The notes under the pieces are model-generated. The model was not told the DNA's origin, ran no database searches, and was given only the letters and a program-made list of their open reading frames with translations. A stretch of 64,000 nt of DNA from Desulfobacteraceae bacterium. GTDB taxonomy: Bacteria; Desulfobacterota; Desulfobacteria; Desulfobacterales; JAABSP01. Shown one piece after another: positions 55,000 to 60,987 of this stretch. Both the position numbers and the translations under genes were made by a program. The stretch is taken from assembly GCA_011390345.1 (NCBI GenBank), contig JAABSP010000011.1, positions 1 to 64,000 on the forward strand, in the 5' to 3' direction. Numbering within the stretch: the stretch's first letter is position 1; every line of letters begins with the position of its first letter.

Positions 55000-55266
55000 A
55001 GCTCAGGGGACGGGTCTGCGGAGATCTCTCCCTTTGCATTGATATAGTCGAGCTTTCGAAGTGCATCGCCATGTAGTTTTTCGCGTAGGCTTTCACGTCC
55101 GGGCATTTTTCCTGGTTATAACGGATTTTGGGGAGCGGCTCTACGCCCTCCCAACGAGGCTGATATTAAAAGGTTTTCAAGCCAATTGTCATTTATATGA
55201 TTACCACTGATGGAGCCTCTTGCTCCAAGATGCCTCTTCTCCGATATAACCGGACATGATGAAAAA
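55000..55266. other. Gene-poor stretch with half of a repeat element
   Basis: No gene is recognised at 55000-55195; a minus-strand frame (MPGRESLREKLHGDALRKLD) may be debris. At 55195-55266 lies text matching the interior of the 141-bp element (ATTACCACTGATGGAGCCTC) without its left terminal repeat. Confidence 0.5.
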
Positions 55267-55407
55267 AGAACCCGGATGAATGTGATTTATATGATTACCA
55301 CTGATGGGGCCTCTTGCTCCGGAACAGCCTCTTCTCCGATATACCCGACATAATGAAGAAAGAGCCCCATCACACCCCATCATCTCCATCACATTCATCC
55401 GGGTTCT
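55267..55407. mobile_element. 141-bp MITE-like element, copy 1
   Basis: Bounded by AGAACCCGGATGAATGTGAT at 55267 and its exact reverse complement ending at 55407, i.e. 20-bp perfect terminal inverted repeats. Complementarity continues imperfectly inward for about 43 bp. It has no ORF of its own. It stands 97 bases before the first Rpn gene. Confidence 0.75.
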
Positions 55408-56475
55408 GACATTGACGGAGACAAAAAAACGATTTATAATCGACCGGAAAAAGAGAGAAGGGGCTTCACCCCCTTTTTTGAATCCGAAAATATGAAGGGA
55501 AACCATGGCAGAGCGGGATACATACGACAGCCCCTGGAAAGAGATTCTGAACGCCTATTTCGAAGAGTTCATTGCGTTCTTCTTTCCCAAGATCCATCAA
55601 AAGATCGACTGGTCCCGATCCTATGAGCGGCTGGACAAGGAACTCCGGCAGATCACCCGGGAATCGAAGATCGGTTCCCGCTTTGCGGACCAGTTAATGA
55701 AGGTGTGGGAAAAAGACGGGAAGGAGGCATGGGTCCTGATCCATGTGGAGGTTCAGGGTGAGGCCGAAAAGGATTTCGGACACCGGGTCTATGTGTACAA
55801 TTACCGGATTCATGACCTGTACAGACGGCCGGTGGCGAGCCTGGCCCTGCTTGCAGACGAAAGTCCGGGATGGTATGTAAACGGATATGATCATGAAAAG
55901 TGGGGATGCAAAATCACGTTCCGGTTTCCTTCGGTGAAGATTCTGGCCTTCAAAGAGAACTGGGAGATGCTGGAATCATCCAACAATCCTTTTGCAGTGG
56001 TCGTGATGGCACATCTTCGGACCCGGGAAACCCGAATCAAGGATCAAGAGCGGCTGAAATTCAAGATATTTTTGACTAAAGCGCTTTATCGGAGCGGATG
56101 GACAAAGCAGCAGATCATCGACCTGTACCGGTTCATCGACTGGATCATGAAACTTCCAGATGATCTGGAAAAGGCGTACCATCATGAATTGACGAAATAT
56201 GAGGAGGAGATCAAAATGCAATATGTGACAACAGCCGAGCGGATCGGAATAGAGAAAGGAAGGGTGGAAGGAAAGGTGGAAGGAAAAGCAGAAGGAAGAG
56301 CGGAAGGAAAAGCGGAAGAAAAGCGTGAAACCGCAAAAAAACTGCTGAAGCTGGATGCTTTGCCAGACGAGCAGATCGCCCTTGTCACCGAATTGAGCGT
56401 TGAAGAAATCCGGCAGTTGCGTCAGGAATTGGAAGATTCATTGGATTGATCCTGTCGAACCGGGACAGTCCATTG
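55365..56475. repeat. ~1.1-kb direct repeat carrying the first Rpn gene
   Basis: From the right end of MITE copy 1 through the Rpn gene to GAACCGGGACAG, this segment is nearly identical to 59481-60577 (offset 4116 bases until a 12-bp indel in the charged repeat region). This indicates recent duplication or transposition. Confidence 0.9.
55505..56449 (+). CDS. Rpn-family PD-(D/E)XK nuclease/transposase-like protein, copy A
   Basis: 314 residues. The core of an Rpn-type nuclease is present: D62 in RFADQLMKV and E82-x-Q84 in VLIHVEVQGE, then YVYNYRIHDLYRRPVASLAL. The tail has a tandem charged repeat (GKVEGKAEGRAEGKAEEK) and a short C-terminal helical domain (ALPDEQIALVTELSVEEIRQ). Rpn proteins promote RecA-independent DNA exchange or act in phage defence; they move by an uncertain route. 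Shine-Dalgarno AAGGGAAACC precedes the ATG. Copy B at 59621 is nearly identical. Confidence 0.85.
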   Translation: MAERDTYDSPWKEILNAYFEEFIAFFFPKIHQKIDWSRSYERLDKELRQITRESKIGSRFADQLMKVWEKDGKEAWVLIHVEVQGEAEKDFGHRVYVYNYRIHDLYRRPVASLALLADESPGWYVNGYDHEKWGCKITFRFPSVKILAFKENWEMLESSNNPFAVVVMAHLRTRETRIKDQERLKFKIFLTKALYRSGWTKQQIIDLYRFIDWIMKLPDDLEKAYHHELTKYEEEIKMQYVTTAERIGIEKGRVEGKVEGKAEGRAEGKAEEKRETAKKLLKLDALPDEQIALVTELSVEEIRQLRQELEDSLD

Positions 56476-56825
56476 ATTTCGAGCGATTTCATCAATTTCG
56501 GGCGACAATGTTCTTTTTGAATCAAGATTGGAAAAGCCGATTGCCAATCGAGGAGAATGTTATGGGATTGCGGCAGATGCTTCATGAAGAAGGAAAAGAA
56601 GAGGGGCTTGCCCTTGGCCTGTATGAAGCCATCGAAATCGGTCTCTTCATCTTCTTCTGTCCTTACCTTTTTGGCCAGGGCTGAAATCATTTCAATGACG
56701 GTAATGTCCGAAATCAGAATTACCGGGTTTTCCGAGGAGACGAGAAGTGTCAGTTCCTCGGTTCCGTCCTCTTCATGGTAGAGCTTTACCAGAGCGCTCG
56801 TATCGAAGAAAAAGGATTTTCTCAT
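56385..56825 (-). pseudogene. VapC-like PIN toxin, truncated and fused to debris
   Basis: Residues 1-66 are a PIN domain start: D8 in FFFDTSALVKLY and E45 in ITVIEMISALAKK. After FDGF the frame reads antisense Rpn sequence, so the third and fourth acidic residues of the PIN active site are absent. A VapC normally has 130-140 residues of PIN fold. The ATG overlaps the antitoxin-like stop by four bases, the usual VapBC arrangement. The toxin is therefore probably dead while the antitoxin survives. Confidence 0.75.
56475..56650 (+). pseudogene. Second Rpn remnant plus a short duplicated segment
   Basis: At 56475-56555 the text ATTGATTTCGAGCGATTTCA and onward repeats 54404-54480 with substitutions. 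From 56558 the frame reads VMGLRQMLHEEGKEEGLALG-LYEAIEI, matching the linker and last part of the remnant at 54598. The join at about 56640 runs straight into the antisense of the PIN toxin gene, marking a recombination point. Confidence 0.55.
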
Positions 56826-57061
56826 ATCCGGTCTTCCCGGTCTGCGAGGATCTCGGCGCTCATATCCCCTTTGATGCCTTTCAACAGCTTTCTGACCCTT
56901 TCAAAGGAATACTGTTTTTCCGGCTTTTCCGGCTGTTGTTCCGCTTCAAGTGTAACTTTTATGATCTGATTCGGTTTTTGCATCAGTTGTTCCCGGATCT
57001 GCGCCGGAAGTTCGATATCCCCGTTTTCCATTATGCTGGTATGGAATTCGATTCGATCCAT
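56822..57061 (-). CDS. VapB-like antitoxin
   Basis: 79 residues. The N-terminus MENGDIELPAQIREQL resembles the swapped-hairpin AbrB/MazE DNA-binding motif (GxIxLPxxLRxxL). The C-terminal half is charged and probably disordered until it binds the toxin. It lies just upstream of the PIN gene with a 4-base overlap. It would repress its own operon, but its partner is truncated, so its role now is uncertain. Confidence 0.65.
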   Translation of the reverse strand: MDRIEFHTSIMENGDIELPAQIREQLMQKPNQIIKVTLEAEQQPEKPEKQYSFERVRKLLKGIKGDMSAEILADREDRI

Positions 57062-57259
57062 TGTTCTTTGCCTTCTCCCGAAATTTGCGATGAAAGGTTG
57101 TCCCCGGCTTTCTGCATGAACGCATCAATCATTATAGCACTCCTGTTTCATCATTCAATACGAAACATGCCGGAACCTTCCCCGAAAACGCTCTTGCAGC
57201 GCTTCCGGCTACCAATACCGGCATGTGATCTGTTTTCAGGACAAAACCCCAAAGCTCCA

Positions 57260-57574
57260 TCAATTTACAAATACGCCTTTGTCAGCGTAATCCGCAATCA
57301 AAGATTTTTCGGATGCCCATTCTTCCGGTGTAAAAGCGACCGCCTCGATCGGAGCAAAAGCGGTATAGATGGCCTCTGTTAAAATATCAATCCGTTCCCA
57401 GTAACTCATTTCAGAAAAACTTTGCGAGATGACAACGATATCGATATCGCTCTCTTCACGGGCCTGGTCAATTGCATGAGAGCCGTATAATATGAGTTTG
57501 TCAATTTGAATATTGTTTGATGCCAATGCCTTTCTGAATTGCCGGATATGGTTCAGAACTGCGCTTTGATCCAT
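57260..57574 (-). CDS. MNT-type nucleotidyltransferase (antitoxin-like)
   Basis: 104 residues from ATG 57574. The polymerase-beta fold motif is LILYGSHAIDQAREESDIDI (GSx9-10SDID) with the two catalytic Asp; the usual second Gly of GSxxxG is replaced. Such minimal nucleotidyltransferases pair with HEPN toxins and silence them by adding AMP. An upstream fragment ending KETLKWIKAQF overlaps it by 22 bases and may be that partner's tail. Nothing of an intact toxin remains. Confidence 0.75.
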   Translation of the reverse strand: MDQSAVLNHIRQFRKALASNNIQIDKLILYGSHAIDQAREESDIDIVVISQSFSEMSYWERIDILTEAIYTAFAPIEAVAFTPEEWASEKSLIADYADKGVFVN

Positions 57575-57705
57575 TTCAATGTTTCCTTGCTTTTTGCAAT
57601 GATTTCTTTGGTGATGCTCTCTGCATGGCTGCGCTCGTATTCCCGGAACTTTTCGGAGTAGCGGTGGAGGCTCCGGGGGGATAGGCGGCCGGTGTTGATC
57701 ATGGT
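57553..57705 (-). pseudogene. HEPN-like C-terminal fragment cut by a repeat element
   Basis: About 50 codons read MINTGRLSPRSLHRYSEKFR, EYERSHAESITKEIIAKSKE and TLKWIKAQF. The helical end with KxxLxWI resembles HEPN toxins that precede MNT genes. The frame begins exactly at the end of MITE copy 2 (57707), so the 5' part has been removed. Confidence 0.4.
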
Positions 57706-57706
57706 C

Positions 57707-57848
57707 AGAACCCGGATGAATGTGATTTATATGATAACCACTGATGGGGCCTCCTGCTCCGGAACAGCCTCTTCTCCGATATACCCGACATAATGAAGAA
57801 AGAGGGCCCATCACAGCCCATCATCTCCATCACATTCATCCGGGTTCT
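57707..57848. mobile_element. MITE-like element, copy 2
   Basis: 142 bp with the same 20-bp terminal inverted repeats as copy 1 and a nearly identical interior. It is followed at 57849-57942 by a second right half ending in the same terminal repeat, so two elements are nested or fused. The cluster separates two truncated genes. Confidence 0.75.
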
Positions 57849-57942
57849 TCCTCCAAACATCACCTTCTCCCATACAACCAAACATGATGAAAAAAGAAGG
57901 CCCATCACAGTCTATCATAATCATCACATTCATCCGGGTTCT
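57849..57942. mobile_element. Right half of a further MITE-like copy
   Basis: This stretch repeats the interior (AACATGATGAAAAAAGAAGG) and ends in the terminal repeat at 57942, but has no left terminus. That terminus supplies the stop codon of the truncated ORF to its right. Confidence 0.6.
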
Positions 57943-58025
57943 GATCGGAGGAACCGGTTCATCTCCTCGGAATGGGGGCGGGCCTCCCGGATCGGGATGG
58001 TAAAGAACTCATATTGCAGTGACAT
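57930..58025 (-). pseudogene. N-terminal fragment of a DGR accessory-like protein
   Basis: Minus-strand ATG at 58025 opens MSLQYEFFTIPIREARPHSE, continues EMNRFLRSEPG and stops at 57930. The opening (YEFFTIP...ExxxNRFLRS) resembles the HRDC-type accessory protein that follows the variable gene in many diversity-generating retroelements. Residues SEPG and the TGA come from the terminal repeat of the MITE-like copy, so the gene was cut there. The template repeat and reverse transcriptase expected next are absent. Confidence 0.5.
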
Positions 58026-58086
58026 AGGTTTTCATGTAAGATTTATTTAATGAATGATATTCATTGTTGTTTTGAAAAATCGGCGC

Positions 58087-58102
58087 GGGCGCTTGCGCAC
58101 CC
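58087..58102 (-). other. GC-rich hairpin with GCAA tetraloop after the variable gene
   Basis: On the minus strand GGGTGC-GCAA-GCGCCC forms a 6-bp stem (one G-T pair) and GNRA-type tetraloop, 34 bases after the stop of the variable-protein gene. DGR targets typically have such a hairpin or cruciform at this place, needed for target recognition in homing. Confidence 0.55.
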
Positions 58103-58135
58103 ACCCCTTAAAAAAACCAGCTTGCCGGGCTCGCC

Positions 58136-59164
58136 TTACCGACTGGGGGAGAGGGCAAGCCGGAACCCGTTGCCGTAGTTCCGGTACGCCGGGTCGTAGT
58201 CGTACCGATCGGCGGAGCGGCAGCTCTGCGCGCTGTTGAGCCAGCTCCCGCCCCGGAGGACCCGGTAGGAGGCAGTAGCAGGACCTGTAGGATTCGTCAC
58301 AGAATCCGTTGGATAAGTACCATACCAGTCCTGGCACCATTCCCAGACATTCCCCGACATGTCATAGAGACCCCATGCATTCGGCTGCTTCTGACCCACA
58401 GGATGCGTACCCTTGCCGGAGGAATTCGGAGTATAGGTGACTTCCGAATTCCCGTAATACCACCCGATGGCATCCAGATTCGGATCAACAGGCGTATATC
58501 CTGTATTGGTAATCCCGCCGTTGTAAAAAGCGGTCTGCGTACCGGCCCGGGCCGCATACTCCCACTCCGCCTCGGTCGGCAGACGATAGGTCCTGCCGTC
58601 CGTTGCGTTCAGCTTCGTGATGAAGTCCTGTACATCTTCCCAGGATACCGTCTCCACCGGACACTCTCCGCCGCAGGCGGTAAAATAGGACGGATTGCTT
58701 CTCATCACCGCCTCCCACTGCCCCTGCGTCACCTCCGTAGTCATGATATAAAAATCATTCGTCAGCGTCACCGGGTGCTGAGGCCATTCCCCGCTCCAAG
58801 CTCCCAACTCATCCTCCGGACTCCCCATCATAAATGTCCCCGCGGGAATCAGATTGAACGTCATTCCCAGCGAATTGGTAAAATCCCCGGTCGGCCTGGT
58901 TCCCGACACTGCCAGTCCCGCCAGCACCTTCAGGTCGTAAAGCGTCTCGGCCAGCCCGATCACACCGTCCCTGTTTACATCGGCTCCGACCTCCACACCG
59001 GCCGAAGAGAGCCCCGACGCAGCCCACATTGCGAGGATCGCATCCTTCAGTTCAATCCTGCCGTTACCGTCCACATCCCCGGGAATCACCGCCCCTGCCG
59101 ACCCCGCATACAGGATCAGCATCGCGGCAACCGCCGCCATCGCCAACAGCCTTTTTGATCTCAT
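58136..59164 (-). CDS. Secreted dockerin-FGE/SUMF1-fold protein; probable DGR target
   Basis: 342 residues. Signal peptide 1-25 (LLAMAAVAAMLILYAGSAGA); dockerin-like paired EF-hand motifs at 28-84 (GDVDGNGRIELKDAILAM; ADVNRDGVIGLAETLYDL); a formylglycine-generating-enzyme (C-type-lectin-like) fold from ~95 (IPAGTFMMGSPEDE; YRLPTEAEWEYAARAG; GLYDMSGNVWEWCQDWYG). The last 36 residues, from RVLRGGSW to GFRLA, match DGR variable regions. The protein is probably exported and displayed, with the variable face binding ligands rather than generating formylglycine. TIR-bearing elements flank it on both sides. A Shine-Dalgarno (GAGGAGGAACG) precedes the ATG. Confidence 0.85.
   Translation of the reverse strand: MRSKRLLAMAAVAAMLILYAGSAGAVIPGDVDGNGRIELKDAILAMWAASGLSSAGVEVGADVNRDGVIGLAETLYDLKVLAGLAVSGTRPTGDFTNSLGMTFNLIPAGTFMMGSPEDELGAWSGEWPQHPVTLTNDFYIMTTEVTQGQWEAVMRSNPSYFTACGGECPVETVSWEDVQDFITKLNATDGRTYRLPTEAEWEYAARAGTQTAFYNGGITNTGYTPVDPNLDAIGWYYGNSEVTYTPNSSGKGTHPVGQKQPNAWGLYDMSGNVWEWCQDWYGTYPTDSVTNPTGPATASYRVLRGGSWLNSAQSCRSADRYDYDPAYRNYGNGFRLALSPSR
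58157..58264 (-). other. Candidate DGR variable region (VR)
   Basis: Codons 301-336 contain a run in which the non-invariant positions end in C (CTC, AAC, AGC, TAC, GAC, TAC, GAC, TAC, AAC, TAC, GGC, AAC) between invariant RGGSW, R, P and GFRL codons. Adenine-specific mutagenesis of an AAC-rich template produces exactly this set. The stretch is also GC-richer than the rest of the gene. Confidence 0.6.
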
Positions 59165-59380
59165 CGTTCCTCCTCATCAAAAGCATCCATAAAAAAAACG
59201 TCTCCGGCCTATCTGCCAAAGACGTTTGTGCAAGCGATTTCGGCAGCCCGGCGGTCATTGCAATTCCGCTTTAGATCCTTGGCGTTGAGCCTCTGCCTTT
59301 CGACAGCCTTGCATTTATCTGATAGAAGCCCCCTCATTCTACCCCAACTATTTCTTTTGGGCTCGGATGTCAAGCATAAA

Positions 59381-59523
59381 AGAACCCGGATGAATGTGAT
59401 GGATCTGATTACCACTGATAGGGCCTATTTTTCCGTAACCGCCTCTTCTCCGACACAACCGAAAGCGTTGAAGGCAGAAACCCCATCACACCCCATCATC
59501 TCCATCACATTCATCCGGGTTCT
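59381..59523. mobile_element. MITE-like element, copy 3
   Basis: 143 bp between AGAACCCGGATGAATGTGAT and its reverse complement. The interior is more diverged than copies 1 and 2. It immediately precedes the second Rpn repeat. Confidence 0.75.
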
Positions 59524-60577
59524 GACATTGACGGACACAAAAAAACGATTTATAATCGACCGGAAAAAGAGAGAAGGGGCTTCACCCCCTTTTTTGAATC
59601 CGAAAATATGAAGGGAAACCATGGCAGAGCGGGATACATACGACAGCCCCTGGAAAGAGATTCTGAACGCCTATTTCGAAGAGTTCATTGCGTTCTTCTT
59701 TCCCAAGATCCATCAAAAGATCGACTGGTCCCGATCCTATGAGCGGCTGGACAAGGAACTCCGGCAGATCACCCGGGAATCGAAGATCGGTTCCCGCTTT
59801 GCGGACCAGTTAATGAAGGTGTGGGAAAAAGACGGGAAGGAGGCATGGGTCCTGATCCATGTGGAGGTTCAGGGTGAGGCCGAAAAGGATTTCGGACACC
59901 GGGTCTATGTGTACAATTACCGGATTCATGACCTGTACAGACGGCCGGTGGCGAGCCTGGCCCTGCTTGCAGACGAAAGTCCGGGATGGTATGTAAACGG
60001 ATATGATCATGAAAAGTGGGGATGCAAAATCACGTTCCGGTTTCCTTCGGTGAAGATTCTGGCCTTCAAAGAGAACTGGGAGATGCTGGAATCATCCAAC
60101 AATCCTTTTGCAGTGGTCGTGATGGCACATCTTCGGACCCGGGAAACCCGAATCAAGGATCAAGAGCGGCTGAAATTCAAGATATTTTTGACTAAAGCGC
60201 TTTATCGGAGCGGATGGACAAAGCAGCAGATCATCGACCTGTACCGGTTCATCGACTGGATCATGAAACTTCCAGATGATCTGGAAAAGGCGTACCATCA
60301 TGAATTGACGAAATATGAGGAGGAGATCAAAATGCAATATGTGACAACAGCCGAGCGGATCGGAATAGAGAAAGGAAGGGTGGAAGGAAAAGCAGAAGGA
60401 AGAGCGGAAGGAAAAGCGGAAGAAAAGCGTGAAACCGCAAAAAAACTGCTGAAGCTGGATGCTTTGCCCGACGAGCAGATCGCCCTTGTCACGGAATTGA
60501 GCGTTGAGGAAATCCGGCAGTTGCATCAGGAACTGTAAGATTCATCGGATTGACCCTGTCGAACCGGGACAGCCCAT
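59481..60577. repeat. ~1.1-kb direct repeat carrying the second Rpn gene
   Basis: Partner of 55365-56475. Differences are a single substitution near the start, one 12-bp deletion in the charged-repeat coding region, and several substitutions near the end, after the last shared codons. Confidence 0.9.
59621..60538 (+). CDS. Rpn-family PD-(D/E)XK nuclease/transposase-like protein, copy B
   Basis: 305 residues, identical to copy A over residues 1-256. It has four fewer residues in the charged repeat (VEGKAEGRAEGKAEEK) and an earlier stop (LHQEL). The same D62 and E82-x-Q84 active-site pattern and the same upstream 115 bases are present. Both copies appear intact. A third and fourth relative survive only as fragments at 54534 and 56558, so this family has been active here repeatedly. 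Confidence 0.85.
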   Translation: MAERDTYDSPWKEILNAYFEEFIAFFFPKIHQKIDWSRSYERLDKELRQITRESKIGSRFADQLMKVWEKDGKEAWVLIHVEVQGEAEKDFGHRVYVYNYRIHDLYRRPVASLALLADESPGWYVNGYDHEKWGCKITFRFPSVKILAFKENWEMLESSNNPFAVVVMAHLRTRETRIKDQERLKFKIFLTKALYRSGWTKQQIIDLYRFIDWIMKLPDDLEKAYHHELTKYEEEIKMQYVTTAERIGIEKGRVEGKAEGRAEGKAEEKRETAKKLLKLDALPDEQIALVTELSVEEIRQLHQEL

Positions 60578-60663
60578 CACAGCCCATCTTCTCCATCACA
60601 TTCATCCGGGTTCAACCTGGATCAATGTGATTTATCTGATGACCACTGATGCGGCCTCTTGCT
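60574..60663. mobile_element. Broken MITE-like copy 4
   Basis: A right half ending CATCACATTCATCCGGGTT at 60613 is followed by a degenerate left half (CTGGATCAATGTGATTTATC...CACTGATGCGGCCTCTTGCT). The two halves are in inverted order relative to an intact element, a recombination scar at the island edge. Confidence 0.6.
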
Positions 60664-60668
60664 TCAAA

Positions 60669-60812
60669 TCTATTCCTTTTTTTCATCTTTTTTCATCGTA
60701 GAAAATCTTTCCACCAGACCCGGAACTTATACCGCACTTCTGTTTGGATTCGGTTAGTATTTGGTTAAGATTTCATTAAAAATGAGGCTGGGGCGATTCA
60801 CCGCTCTACACC
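60669..60812. repeat. Right copy of the ~150-bp direct repeat flanking the island
   Basis: Matches 54125-54278. Its right side continues into the natural upstream region of the glycosyltransferase gene, while the left copy continues naturally into the CheY-like gene. The ancestral locus therefore had one copy between these two genes. Confidence 0.85.
60726..60779 (-). promoter_or_regulatory. Duplicated Pho-box-like promoter without its gene
   Basis: Same four half-sites (starting 60779, 60768, 60757, 60746) and TATAAG -10 (60731-60726) as before the CheY-like gene. It points left into the island, where the CheY start has been lost, so any transcript would run antisense to the second Rpn gene. 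Confidence 0.55.
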
Positions 60813-60882
60813 TCTTCTGCGGCCGGCACCCAACCGCTCTGCTGCTTTTGGATTCTTTATCTCATGGACGATTTCACCAATT

Positions 60883-60925
60883 TCTAACCATTCCTTCACG
60901 CCCTTCTAACAAAGATAATCTATAA
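60883..60925 (+). promoter_or_regulatory. Pho-box-like promoter of the PHP-glycosyltransferase operon
   Basis: Half-sites CTAAC (60883), TTCAC (60894) and CTAAC (60905) are 11 bp apart. A perfect -10 box TATAAT lies at 60920-60925, nine bases after the last half-site. No -35 box is present, as expected for an activator-dependent promoter. The ATG is at 60988. Confidence 0.65.
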
Positions 60926-60987
60926 TCCTGTGCAGTCGGGTTCATCGAAAGCTCTTGACAACCTTTTATAAACGAGGCCCAAAAAAG

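Noticed and set aside
57260-57814. A 184-aa protein ending in the nucleotidyltransferase
   Set aside because: Its first 80 codons read through a MITE-like element out of frame. The ATG at 57574 gives a standard-length MNT protein.
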